This document shows, piece by piece, positions 50,111 through 58,931 of a stretch of DNA of 64,000 bases. Source of the DNA: Allomuricauda sp. M10 (GTDB taxonomy: Bacteria; Bacteroidota; Bacteroidia; Flavobacteriales; Flavobacteriaceae); assembly GCF_020782875.1 (NCBI RefSeq), contig NZ_JAJGBN010000001.1, forward strand, positions 496,001 through 560,000, given 5' to 3'. The stretch's first letter is position 1. Every line of letters starts with the position of its first letter. A model generated the notes under the pieces. It had not been told where the DNA came from. It did not search any database and was given only the letters and a program-made list of their open reading frames with translations. The position numbers were made by a program, and so were the translations under genes.

Positions 50111-52483
50111 TTGAAAGAAAAATCTTATTTTCGAAATACGACACCAATCAACCATACCTTGAACCTACGACCATTACTGTGTACCCTCGCCTTGTTTTTA
50201 ACATGCACCTTTGGTGCAAATGCCCAGTTGGAGGCATCCATCTGGTATTTTGGAAAAAATGCAGGACTTGATTTTAGAAATGGCTCGCCCGAGGTGCTGT
50301 ACGATGGGGCGTTGGATACCAAAGAAGGCTGTGCCACCATATCGGATGCCAATGGCAGTTTGATTTTTTACACGGACGGCATAACGGTATGGAACAAGAA
50401 CCATGCAGTCATGCCCAATGGGACTGGCCTCTATGGACATTTTTCTTCCTCTCAATCCGCTATCATAGTACCCAAACCAAAAGACTCGGACAGGTATTAT
50501 ATTTTTACTTGTTGGCAAACAAGCGGCATCAATTATTCCGAGGTTGATATAATGGCCAATGGGGGATTGGGAGTAGTAGTTGACAAGAATTCCCCATTGC
50601 TGCCAATAGTCAATAATCTTCCAACATTTGTGGCCGAAAAACTTACGGCGGTGAAACACGTCAACGGAACTGATATTTGGGTGATTGGTCATGGTTATAG
50701 AAACGACCACTTTTATGCATGGCGGGTCACCCCTGCCGGAGTTGATGCGAACCCAGTGACAAGTATAATAGGAACCGACTTTTCGTCCACAGGGGCCAGT
50801 ACAAAAGACCCCACAGGATATTTAAAGGCCTCTCCAGATGGTAAAAAACTGGCCATTTGCCATAACAGTGTTTCAGTAGAGCTCTTAGATTTTGACAATG
50901 CAACAGGTACAGTCAGCAATCCGGTACTACTCGCTGAAAACAGATTGTTCTACGGAACCGAATTTTCCCCTTCGGGTCGAATGCTCTATGTCTCTGAAGA
51001 AAGGGGCAATGTATATCAATATGATTTAAATGCAGCTGACATTCGCACAAGCGAAATAAATATCAGTGGAAATGAAAGAAATTCAGGGGCACTTCAATTG
51101 GGGATCGATGGTAAAATATACTGTACCAATTACGGTGAAAATAATTTGAGCGTGATTCACGATCCAGATGTTTTGGGAATAGGGTGCCAGTACGAATACA
51201 ATGCAATTGATCTTGGGGACCGATTGGGCTATTTTGGTCTTCCACCATTTATCCAATCTTACTTTTACTCAGGAAGGATTTTTTCCGGAAATGTGTGTTT
51301 GGGACAACCTACAGAATTTAAACTGGGTGATGTAGAATCCATTGTTTCCGTTTTATGGGATTTTGGTGATGGTCACATCTCTAGTGATGAAATGCCCATA
51401 CACACCTATTCAACAACGGGACAGTTTATGGTAACCGTAACAGTGAACACGACCAATGGAACCAACATCCTTACCAAGGACATCATTATAAATGATATGC
51501 CCGTGGCCAACAGGCCAACAGATATTGTGTACTGTGATGGAGGTGATTTTTTGAATGATGATATTATTATTTCCATTAAGGACAATGAGATTTTAAATGG
51601 TCAAGATCCATCAGTTTTTAAGGTAAGGTATTATGGCAATGAATTGGATGCGCTGGACGATGAAAATCCATTGCCCCACAAGTTTAATAGTAATGGACAA
51701 AATGCCACAATCTATGTAAGGGTATATAACGATCAAAATAATGAATGCTATGCAATCACCAATTTTAATGTAATGGTAAAGCCACCCCCTGAAATTCCGT
51801 TGAAAGATTACTATGTCATTTGTCCAGATAGTCCGGAATTGATTTTAGATGCTGGAATATTTGAAAGTTATGTATGGGAAGATCAAAATGGCAATGTCGT
51901 TGGAAATTCCCAGACATTGAATGTAACAGAATTGGGAAACTATACCTTGACAGTGACAGATAATCAGTACGGGACCACCTGTGCAAATTCCATAGATTTT
52001 GAAGTATTGTCCTCTGGCGCACCTGAGAGTTTTAGTGTAAGTACAAATGGCCTATCAGATGAAATAATTTTGACCATTGATGTTATAGGAGCTGGAACTT
52101 TTGAATACTCAATTGATGGTTTGGACTACCAAACTTCCAATCAATTTAAAGTATTGCCAGGGAAATACATGGTTTATGTGAAGGATCCTTTAGGGTGTAG
52201 AACATTGAGTAAAGAAGTAATGGCAATAGGATATCAGAAGTTTTTTACTCCAAATGGGGATGGTGCTAATGAGACATGGAACATAATTGGAGGGGAGATG
52301 TATCCAGAATCTCAGTTATATATATACGATCGGTACGGTAAGTTATTGGGCCAATTCTCACCATTATCCTCTGGCTGGGATGGCAATTTTTTGGGAAAAC
52401 CTATGCCTTCCTCAGATTATTGGTTCAAGTATGTTTATGACAATGATAAAACATACACCGGACATTTTTCCCTACGTCGGTAA
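50111..52483 (+). CDS. PKD-containing surface protein with T9SS type-B sorting domain
   Basis: 790 residues. There is no ATG before the signal peptide (LCTLALFLTCTFGANAQ): the frame has a stop at 50093 and TTG at 50111 is the only likely start, shortly after the IS1 end, so IS insertion may have changed its 5' end. The N-terminal half is a propeller-like repeat region (WYFGKNAGLDFRNGSPEVLYDG), followed by a PKD domain (VSVLWDFGDGHISSDEMPIHTYSTTG), Ig-like parts and the type-B C-terminal domain (FFTPNGDGANETWNIIGGEMYP ... IYDRYGKLL). It should be exported by the type IX system and kept at the surface. No PorP/SprF gene is adjacent. Confidence 0.88.
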   Translation: MKEKSYFRNTTPINHTLNLRPLLCTLALFLTCTFGANAQLEASIWYFGKNAGLDFRNGSPEVLYDGALDTKEGCATISDANGSLIFYTDGITVWNKNHAVMPNGTGLYGHFSSSQSAIIVPKPKDSDRYYIFTCWQTSGINYSEVDIMANGGLGVVVDKNSPLLPIVNNLPTFVAEKLTAVKHVNGTDIWVIGHGYRNDHFYAWRVTPAGVDANPVTSIIGTDFSSTGASTKDPTGYLKASPDGKKLAICHNSVSVELLDFDNATGTVSNPVLLAENRLFYGTEFSPSGRMLYVSEERGNVYQYDLNAADIRTSEINISGNERNSGALQLGIDGKIYCTNYGENNLSVIHDPDVLGIGCQYEYNAIDLGDRLGYFGLPPFIQSYFYSGRIFSGNVCLGQPTEFKLGDVESIVSVLWDFGDGHISSDEMPIHTYSTTGQFMVTVTVNTTNGTNILTKDIIINDMPVANRPTDIVYCDGGDFLNDDIIISIKDNEILNGQDPSVFKVRYYGNELDALDDENPLPHKFNSNGQNATIYVRVYNDQNNECYAITNFNVMVKPPPEIPLKDYYVICPDSPELILDAGIFESYVWEDQNGNVVGNSQTLNVTELGNYTLTVTDNQYGTTCANSIDFEVLSSGAPESFSVSTNGLSDEIILTIDVIGAGTFEYSIDGLDYQTSNQFKVLPGKYMVYVKDPLGCRTLSKEVMAIGYQKFFTPNGDGANETWNIIGGEMYPESQLYIYDRYGKLLGQFSPLSSGWDGNFLGKPMPSSDYWFKYVYDNDKTYTGHFSLRR

Positions 52484-52556
52484 ATTATAAAAATTAAGGT
52501 TTTTCATACAACACGAAGCCGAAATTTACGTTAACTACTTACCAGAATCTTAGTGA

Positions 52557-53279
52557 ATGAGACCTACACTAACCATGATGCTGTTGGCATTGGTACTTCA
52601 TGCCTGTGGCCCCATGCACCAAATGCAAAAAGTGGAGTCCCCTTTGCCCATGATCGGTTCAATGGGTAAACAGCGATCCGGATTGTTCAAAAAGGATTTT
52701 CAAAAAGTGGGAGAACCTATCCTGGCATCCGCCATTGCCATATCCGTCCGATCGGTCCCTTTTACTTCGAGTATGCTAGGAAAATATACAAAGTACCGTG
52801 AAAACCAAGGGCTACAACCTTTGGTCATGGAAAAGGATACCACCAAAACCAAAAGGCTACGCTATTTTGAGTTGACTATCACAGATGTGATCGGGCTGGC
52901 AAAAGCCTTGAACAGTGTGGATAACGAGGTCCTGTTAAAATACCTTCAGGAGGACTCGGATCTGGTGCTCTTGTCCCAGATTTCCTTTATGGCCGATACC
53001 GAAACAGCCCAAAGGATCGAATCGGTGGACCATTTGTATTTGGTCACGGATACGAACGGGGTCCTAGCGCTTCAGACAGGGAATGCCCGGACCGATTATC
53101 CAATCAGCGCATCGGTATTAGAGACCTTTGATTTTGAAACGGCAGGTTTCTGTTGGAAAAAGGACAAAAGGGGCAAGTTGCAAATTGCCCACATCCTTAT
53201 GGACGGGGGTACTTGTCCCGGGGATACTGAAGGCAATCCCAAGAAATTGGACAAAACACCTGACTATCTAAAGCTATGA
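52557..53279 (+). CDS. lipoprotein of unknown function, first gene of the rightward T2SS-like block
   Basis: 240 residues with lipobox LALVLHAC (cysteine at 17). No family recognised. The mature part is alpha/beta-mixed with a conserved-looking middle (FELTITDVIGLAKALNSVDNEVLLKYLQEDSDLVLLSQISFMA). Its stop overlaps the next lipoprotein gene (ATGA), which overlaps the C/PilP-like gene, so it is transcribed with the secretion genes. A secretin pilotin or outer-membrane anchor would fit a system whose secretin lacks a lipid anchor; this is inference. Confidence 0.7.
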   Translation: MRPTLTMMLLALVLHACGPMHQMQKVESPLPMIGSMGKQRSGLFKKDFQKVGEPILASAIAISVRSVPFTSSMLGKYTKYRENQGLQPLVMEKDTTKTKRLRYFELTITDVIGLAKALNSVDNEVLLKYLQEDSDLVLLSQISFMADTETAQRIESVDHLYLVTDTNGVLALQTGNARTDYPISASVLETFDFETAGFCWKKDKRGKLQIAHILMDGGTCPGDTEGNPKKLDKTPDYLKL

Positions 53280-53971
53280 AGATAAAAACAACCCTTTTTG
53301 CCATGATCCTCTTTGTCGGTTTGGCAAGTTGCGAGGATATTTTGGAAGTGCCTGATATTTCGGACCAGACTGTAATGATTTTGGCCCCAATAGAAGGGAG
53401 CGTACTGGAGGACAACGCCGTGAATTTCAATTGGGAACCTGTGGGGGAAGCCACGGGGTACCAAATTCAGATTGCCACGCCCAATTTTGGGAACGCTACC
53501 CAATTGGTACTGGACAGTATTATGGAAGTGGATACGTTGGGCTATGTGACCACCCGAATGGGACAGAGCCTTTTCAACGGCAACTATGAGTGGCGCATAA
53601 GGGCCTTCAACAGTGATTACGAAACACCTTATACCGTGAATGCCTTTCAGGTGAACGGGGACGAGGACCTGGACCTTACCCCTCCCAACACCCCACAGTT
53701 GGTGGCACCGACCAATGGGGCTTCACAGACGGAAACGACCCTGGATTTTTCATGGACCCGTGAAGATGTTCCCGGGACCGCGGAGCGGGACAGCATCTTT
53801 ATATATTCCGATGAAAGCTTGAGTGCATTGGTTACCAAATCGTTGGGCGCCAACAAAACCTTTTCCACCACAGTGGCAGAAGGAACCTTTTATTGGTATG
53901 TAAAGGCCTATGATGCCGCAGGCAATGAGAGCAGTGCAAGCACTACGTTTAATGTAACGGTGGCGAATTGA
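53276..53971 (+). CDS. lipoprotein with fibronectin III-like domains
   Basis: 231 residues. Lipobox FVGLASC (cysteine at 19), then two FN3/Ig-like domains: FNWEPVGEATGYQIQIA ... NGNYEWRIRAFN (about 45-115), and LDFSWTREDVPGTAERD ... GTFYWYVKAYDAAGNES (about 145-220). Such modules bind proteins or sugars at the cell surface. The gene overlaps its neighbours on both sides (ATGA and TTGA), tying it to the T2SS-like machine, for which it may be a surface or periplasmic accessory. Confidence 0.75.
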   Translation: MKIKTTLFAMILFVGLASCEDILEVPDISDQTVMILAPIEGSVLEDNAVNFNWEPVGEATGYQIQIATPNFGNATQLVLDSIMEVDTLGYVTTRMGQSLFNGNYEWRIRAFNSDYETPYTVNAFQVNGDEDLDLTPPNTPQLVAPTNGASQTETTLDFSWTREDVPGTAERDSIFIYSDESLSALVTKSLGANKTFSTTVAEGTFYWYVKAYDAAGNESSASTTFNVTVAN

Positions 53972-54426
53972 GCAAAAATGTAAGGACATATGTGCTTTTG
54001 GGCCTGGTATTGATCATATGGGGCCTTATCGGATACAAGGTGGTCAAGGCCCTGTCGCCAGAAGAGGAGCCTATGCCAGAATTAAAACCAGTTGTTTTTT
54101 CACCCAAACCCACAACCAAGAAAGATACTTTTAGTTTAATGGCCAATTACAGGGATCCCTTTTTGGGTACGCTGCCCAAAACGGAAAGAAAACCTATAAA
54201 AAAACAGGTGGCAAAGCAACTGGTTCAAAAGCGCAACATTGTGTATTCGGGATCGGTCTCGCAATCAAATTCCGGGAACAGTATGTTCTTTGTGACCATT
54301 GATGGACAGCAGCACATCATGTCCCAGAAGGAGGAAGTGGATGGGGTAAAATTACTGTCGGGCAATGGGGAAAATATCAAGGTCCGTTATTATGGCACCA
54401 CGGAAACCATATCCCGTGCCCAATGA
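53968..54426 (+). CDS. GspC/PilP-like inner-membrane clamp protein
   Basis: 152 residues from a TTG that overlaps the previous stop (TTGA); no ATG precedes the membrane helix YVLLGLVLIIWGLIGYKVV (about 8-26), so TTG is needed. A proline-rich linker, the motif YRDPFLG (near 61) and a C-terminal small beta domain (NIVYSGSVSQSNSGNSMFFVTIDGQQHIM ... VRYYG) follow. DPF followed by a beta-domain is the pattern of PilP, and the layout also matches the homology region of GspC; either would connect the platform to the secretin. The following K-like gene overlaps by ATGA. Confidence 0.72.
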   Translation: MSKNVRTYVLLGLVLIIWGLIGYKVVKALSPEEEPMPELKPVVFSPKPTTKKDTFSLMANYRDPFLGTLPKTERKPIKKQVAKQLVQKRNIVYSGSVSQSNSGNSMFFVTIDGQQHIMSQKEEVDGVKLLSGNGENIKVRYYGTTETISRAQ

Positions 54427-55682
54427 TCAAATTGAAAAAAATAAAGGCAGGGGCACTTCAGTTTATCCTCTTTATCGGGGCCATCATAGCCGTACTGTTA
54501 ATGGCCTTTGTGATGATCAGCCACAGTCATACCCTTTTTAACAAGAAGACAGACATCACCATAGCAGTGATCCAGGCCACTGATAAGGGCATGGACGGCT
54601 CTTTTGACCAACCCTTCGAAGTGGGAAAGACACGGGAGCTTCCCGAACACGACCCGTTGGGAATAGAAACCAATGTCCAAAAAGACTATTGGGGGCTTTT
54701 GGAAAAAAGAGAGGTGACTTCAAAAAAAGGGAAATTGAAGTTTACCAAGATCGGGTTGGTGGGCCTCCGAGAGGAAAATCGATATGCCCTTTACCTTGAG
54801 GACAACAACCGTCCCATGGTCATTGCAGGTGATGCAAAGATCTCTGGAGATGCCTTTTTGCCGGAACGCGGCATAAAAATGGGAAACATACAGGGTTTCG
54901 GATATACAAAGCCACAATTGGTGTACGGTAGGCGACAACAAAGCAGTTCTCGTTTACCCGAATTGAACCAAGAAGTGGTCCGGCAACTGGGTCAATTGAC
55001 CGGTTTGACCAAGGGCAATACCATTAGCTTCAATAAAGGAGAAATCATCAAAAATAGTTTTCAGGAAGAAACCCAGATTATACAAGGTGCTGTTATCGAA
55101 TTGGAGAACATATCATTGGTGGGGAATATTATGGTATGGGCATCCCATGAGATCACTGTGCAGCCCACGGCCAATTTGAGGGATGTGGTATTGATTGCGC
55201 CACAAATCAACATTGTCGTTGGAACCAAGGGTAATTTTCAGGCTTTGGCGAGTAACCAGATAAAAGTGGGCCGTAATTGTAGCCTGGATTATCCATCTGT
55301 TTTGGCGGTAGAAAAGAAGGGGAAATTTGAAAAGTCCGCCAACAAACAACAGGAGCCGTCATTGATTATGGAACAGGGTTCCAGTCTATCTGGGATCGTA
55401 CTTTATTGGGAGGAAAACGATTCGGAAGGCTATGGTGCAAATATCCAGATCCAGGAAAATGCAAATGTCAATGGGGAGGTGTATTGCCAGGGCAGTCTGG
55501 AGCTCAAGGGAAATGTATACGGAAGTGTTACCACAAAATCGTTCACCGCCCTGGAAAAGGGGAATGTCTATCAAAATCATTTGTTCGGAGGGAACATAGA
55601 TGCAAGCCTCTTGCCCCTGGCCTATGGTGGGCTTGTATTTAAGGATAAACCTGCAAACCAAGTGATGAAATGGTTGTATTGA
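54423..55682 (+). CDS. GspK/PilX-like minor pseudopilin with beta-helix body
   Basis: 419 residues. The basic leader MIKLKKIKAG and hydrophobic ALQFILFIGAIIAVLLMAFV look like a class III signal cut after G10, but without glutamate at +5, the hallmark of GspK, which caps the pseudopilus tip. The C-terminal half (from about 215) reads as a beta-helix (QGAVIELENISLVGNIMVWA, QINIVVGTKGNFQAL, NANVNGEVYCQGSLELKGNVYGSV), like polymer-forming/bactofilin domains, instead of the alpha-helical GspK insert. It overlaps both neighbours (ATGA and 13 bases). Size and position fit a tip subunit; the beta-helix body is unusual. Confidence 0.7.
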   Translation: MIKLKKIKAGALQFILFIGAIIAVLLMAFVMISHSHTLFNKKTDITIAVIQATDKGMDGSFDQPFEVGKTRELPEHDPLGIETNVQKDYWGLLEKREVTSKKGKLKFTKIGLVGLREENRYALYLEDNNRPMVIAGDAKISGDAFLPERGIKMGNIQGFGYTKPQLVYGRRQQSSSRLPELNQEVVRQLGQLTGLTKGNTISFNKGEIIKNSFQEETQIIQGAVIELENISLVGNIMVWASHEITVQPTANLRDVVLIAPQINIVVGTKGNFQALASNQIKVGRNCSLDYPSVLAVEKKGKFEKSANKQQEPSLIMEQGSSLSGIVLYWEENDSEGYGANIQIQENANVNGEVYCQGSLELKGNVYGSVTTKSFTALEKGNVYQNHLFGGNIDASLLPLAYGGLVFKDKPANQVMKWLY

Positions 55683-55999
55683 AAAAGATAAAGGCATCTA
55701 CCTTGATGGAGACCTTGGTGGCCACGGTATTGATCGTGATCGTTTTTATGATGGCCAGTATGACATTGAACTCATTGTTTGCCAATACGGTTGCCAGCAA
55801 TACCAATGAAGTGACGCAAGAGTTGTTGTTTTTGCAGTATCAATACGAGAATGGACAATTGGAGCTTCCCTATTTTGATGAACTAGGGAATTGGGAGATC
55901 AAAGTAGAGGAACAGGAATGGAAATCCAATGGGAAGATCAACTTTTCAGCGGAACACCTTTCAATAAAAAAGGAAGTCACTTTTAGTTTGGTAAAATGA
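55670..55999 (+). CDS. minor pseudopilin, GspI-like
   Basis: 109 residues. Class III signal: leader MVVLKKIKA, then STLMETLVATVLIVIVFMMAS with glutamate at mature position 5. The ETLVA wording and the small size suit GspI-type minor pseudopilins, though I/H/V assignments cannot be made firmly by eye. It overlaps the K-like gene by 13 bases and the J-like gene by ATGA, so the tip complex subunits are made together. Confidence 0.78.
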   Translation: MVVLKKIKASTLMETLVATVLIVIVFMMASMTLNSLFANTVASNTNEVTQELLFLQYQYENGQLELPYFDELGNWEIKVEEQEWKSNGKINFSAEHLSIKKEVTFSLVK

Positions 56000-56466
56000 A
56001 CAGGATGGACCAAAAAATAAAGGCTTTTACTTTGAACGAAATGCTCGTGGTCCTGTTGATTACCAGCTTGGTGGTTGGTATGGCATATAGTGTTCTTCGG
56101 TTGGTACAGCTACAAATGCAGGGCATTTCGGGCAATTATGAGCGAAACACGGAACTGAACTTGTTAAGACAAAGCTTATGGGTCGATTTCAACCAATGCG
56201 ATAGGATTTGGTTCGATCCTTCCAAAAATGAACTTGTAATGGCAAATGAGTTGAAGCAGACAATTTATCTCTTTCAGGAAGACGAAGTGATCAAGGATAG
56301 GGATACCTTCTCTGTCAAGATAACGTCCTTGGACAGATACTTTAATGGAAAGATGACAGGTTTTGGTGAAATCGATGCCCTGGATCTGTACACTTCCAAG
56401 GAATTGGGGGATAAGCGAATATTCGTTTTCAAAAGAAACGCAACAACCACATATATGAACCAATAG
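55996..56466 (+). CDS. minor pseudopilin, GspJ-like
   Basis: 156 residues. Leader MNRMDQKIKA, cleavage before FTLNEMLVVLLITSLVVGMAYSV with glutamate at position 5, the canonical FTLxE start. The longer C-terminal domain after the helix (ERNTELNLLRQSLWVDFNQCDRIWF) matches the usual GspJ layout, where a larger soluble domain binds I and K. It ends one base before the F gene. Confidence 0.8.
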   Translation: MNRMDQKIKAFTLNEMLVVLLITSLVVGMAYSVLRLVQLQMQGISGNYERNTELNLLRQSLWVDFNQCDRIWFDPSKNELVMANELKQTIYLFQEDEVIKDRDTFSVKITSLDRYFNGKMTGFGEIDALDLYTSKELGDKRIFVFKRNATTTYMNQ

Positions 56467-56467
56467 G

Positions 56468-57607
56468 ATGGGATTCAAACTGGAACATACCTTGGAGACA
56501 AAACCGACGGATTCTTCCATTGGTAAGGGTTTGGATAATCTTTTGAAAAGGGAGATAACCCTTTTTGGTTCCTTTTTCAACAACAAATACAAGGAGGAAT
56601 TTTATGGTGAACTGGCCATTTTATTGAAGGCCGGTGTCCAGTTACGAGAGGCTTTGAACTTGCTACAGGAAAACCAGAAGAAGCAGACATTCCAGGAATT
56701 TTATGGCCAAATGGTCATGGAACTTGACAAGGGTGCAAGTTTTTCAGGGCTTCTAAAATCAAGAAAGGAATTTACGGAGTATGAGTTCTACTCGGTACAA
56801 ATTGGGGAGGAGAGCGGTAACCTACCTACCATATTTTTCGAGCTGGCCTCTTTTTTCAAACAAAAGAACGAACAACGTAGAAATTTGGTCAATGCATTGA
56901 CATACCCCTTGATCATTTTGAGCACAGCGGTATTGGTTGTCATTTTCATGCTCCGCATGGTGGTGCCCATGTTCGAGGACATTTTCAAACAAAACGGTGT
57001 GGAATTGCCTGTAATAACCCAATGGATCATCGCGGCTTCCAACTTTATCAAAAGTTATGGACTACTTTTAGTTTTAGCGATAACCACATTGGTATTACTT
57101 AGGAAACCCTTATTGAAGAGGGAAGGTGTAAAACGAAGAAGGGATTATTTGTTGTTGAGGGTACCTTACCTTGGCAATTTTATACGTTCTGTTTACTTGA
57201 CACAATTTACCCAAGCTGTGGCATTGTTGACCTATTCAAAAGTTCCTATGTTGAACAGTGTTCAGATGGTCAAACGTATGATCGACTTTGTCCCGTTACA
57301 GGAGGCACTTAGTACAATGGAGCTAAAAATAATGAAAGGTGTCTCTTTACATGAAAGCCTGAAAGGGAACAAGGTTTTTGACAACAAGTTAGTCTCTCTG
57401 GTCAAAGTCGCCGAGGAGACCAACCAAACAGAGTACATCTTTGATAAATTGCATCAACAATATGCCATGGAAGTACAGCAAAAATCGAAAATGCTGTCCA
57501 CAATAATGGAACCCTTGATCATTGTGGTCATTGGTATTTTTGTTGGAGTGATTTTGGTATCCATGTATTTGCCGATGTTCAAATTGAGTACGGTTTTGGG
57601 AGGGTAA
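56468..57607 (+). CDS. GspF/PilC-type inner-membrane platform protein
   Basis: 379 residues. Two T2SSF domains are seen: YGELAILLKAGVQLREALNLL with YEFYSVQIGEESGNLPTIFFELASFF in the first (about 40-140), and FTQAVALLTYSKVPMLNSVQM with LVSLVKVAEETNQTEYIFDKL in the second (about 245-345). Three membrane helices lie at about 145, 195 and 355-375 (PLIIVVIGIFVGVILVSMYLPMF). It is the membrane core turned by the E ATPase. It is the last gene of the rightward block, 20 kb away from the E gene that it must work with. Confidence 0.92.
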   Translation: MGFKLEHTLETKPTDSSIGKGLDNLLKREITLFGSFFNNKYKEEFYGELAILLKAGVQLREALNLLQENQKKQTFQEFYGQMVMELDKGASFSGLLKSRKEFTEYEFYSVQIGEESGNLPTIFFELASFFKQKNEQRRNLVNALTYPLIILSTAVLVVIFMLRMVVPMFEDIFKQNGVELPVITQWIIAASNFIKSYGLLLVLAITTLVLLRKPLLKREGVKRRRDYLLLRVPYLGNFIRSVYLTQFTQAVALLTYSKVPMLNSVQMVKRMIDFVPLQEALSTMELKIMKGVSLHESLKGNKVFDNKLVSLVKVAEETNQTEYIFDKLHQQYAMEVQQKSKMLSTIMEPLIIVVIGIFVGVILVSMYLPMFKLSTVLGG

Positions 57608-57808
57608 TAAATTAATGAACAAAACTTTTACTCATACTTTAAATAAAAATAGCACATAAATTTTTCTTTACTGAAGGCAAATAAATCCGTTTTAATTAGT
57701 TGAGAATGGAATTGTAGTGCTTCTTTCTGGTTTACAACAAAAAGCAATCATATGGATGGTTCTGTCATCAATGTGCCCTCAATCATATGGATTCAAAAAG
57801 TTTGAGAC

Positions 57809-58627
57809 TTATTGCACTTTGACTAGCATTTCTTGGATAGCATCTATTACTAAATTGGGTTCATCTTTCTGAATGAAATGTCCACTTTTTTCGGTAGAAA
57901 TTATTTTCGTTTGAGGAACTAGCCGTTGAAAATCCCGATATAGTTTTTTTTGGATTTCTATTAATTTTACTTCGAAAGGGTCATTTTCATCGACCTTATT
58001 TGATTCTAGCAAAGTAATCGGTATATCTGTATTTATTGAAAAGGTTTTGAGAATGGAATCGTGTTCTGGATAAGCTTTGATCTCCATTTGAAATCCTTTC
58101 GGGATTAGTTTAAGTTGTGCATTTAGTGTGCTATCCGCAATAATAATTTCTTCTTGGGTTTGAAGTTTTCTCAGTTCCTGCTCAAGAAATTCACTTCCAG
58201 GGTCAATCAGTACAAGTCCGGCCACATTTTTTGGATAAGTATAGAGAAAATAGCGAGCAACATAACCTCCCATGGAATGACCTACAAAAATCATTGGAAT
58301 ATCAATTATTCCTTCTTTTTCTAACAATTCCCTTAGTTCTTCGGTCACATTTTCGAGGGTTCTAGGAGAATCAGTGAGCTCTGATTTTCCTATTCCCAGT
58401 CTGTCGTAGGAAATAGTTTTGGTGATTTTGGAAATTTCATTTTGTACTTCATTAAAATCTTTTAAGTCACTCCCTCCTCCATTAAGAAATACGACAACTG
58501 GCTCTCCCTCACCTGCTGTAAGAACATATTGTTGTCGATTTTGGATTTCAAGGTAATGGTAATTTGGCTCCTTTCTACAGGAACAGAATAGAATTAAGAC
58601 GAGAAAGAGAAATTCAATGGGTTTCAT
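57809..58627 (-). CDS. alpha/beta-hydrolase lipoprotein
   Basis: 272 residues. Lipobox LILFCSC (cysteine near 17). The alpha/beta-hydrolase core shows FLNGGGSDLKDF (oxyanion region), YDRLGIGKS, the nucleophile elbow GHSMGGYVARYFLY, an aspartate region and the histidine in STEKSGHFIQKDEP. The reaction is unknown (esterase, lipase or proline iminopeptidase-like). It is AT-rich, stands alone near the right end of the island and faces the F gene across 200 empty bases, so it is probably extra cargo and not part of the secretion machine. Confidence 0.85.
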   Translation of the reverse strand: MKPIEFLFLVLILFCSCRKEPNYHYLEIQNRQQYVLTAGEGEPVVVFLNGGGSDLKDFNEVQNEISKITKTISYDRLGIGKSELTDSPRTLENVTEELRELLEKEGIIDIPMIFVGHSMGGYVARYFLYTYPKNVAGLVLIDPGSEFLEQELRKLQTQEEIIIADSTLNAQLKLIPKGFQMEIKAYPEHDSILKTFSINTDIPITLLESNKVDENDPFEVKLIEIQKKLYRDFQRLVPQTKIISTEKSGHFIQKDEPNLVIDAIQEMLVKVQ

Positions 58628-58931
58628 ATCATTGGAAGAATATGATTATGACGAATACAATGTACATTTGTTAGTATGCTACCTTCACTTTCCATAATGA
58701 TTGGGCAATCCTATCCTCGATTTTAAAATTTACTACACTTTTGAATGTAATCTCATAAACCAATTTTAAATAGGCTTAAACACGAATAGTTTTTATTAAA
58801 TTTGAGTTGTAAAACATCCATAAGTTTTGCCACTGAATGTACTGTTTTAATTACAGTTTAGAGTTCGGTTAATCAGTTTTAGGACACTGTATAAAGTGCT
58901 GACTATAAGGTGGTTGAAAATACCTCTTTCT
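58628..58931 (+). other. right end of the island, no gene seen
   Basis: 304 AT-rich bases with no convincing ORF. TAGAGTTCGGT (58859-58869) and AGGTGGT (58908-58914) also occur near the left end at 29110-29120 and 29017-29023 in the same orientation, so they may be arm-type binding sites of the integrase. Confidence 0.5.

Noticed and set aside
32503-57607. The pilus-like genes considered as a Tad or competence system
   Set aside because: There is no TadA-type CpaF ATPase, TadB/C pair or ComEA/ComEC. The zinc-site PulE-type ATPase with a single F protein and a GspG-like subunit fits T2SS/T4P better.
57608-57808. 200-base gap between the F gene and the hydrolase gene searched for a hidden gene or terminator
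   Set aside because: AT-rich with no ORF above 30 codons and no clear hairpin.
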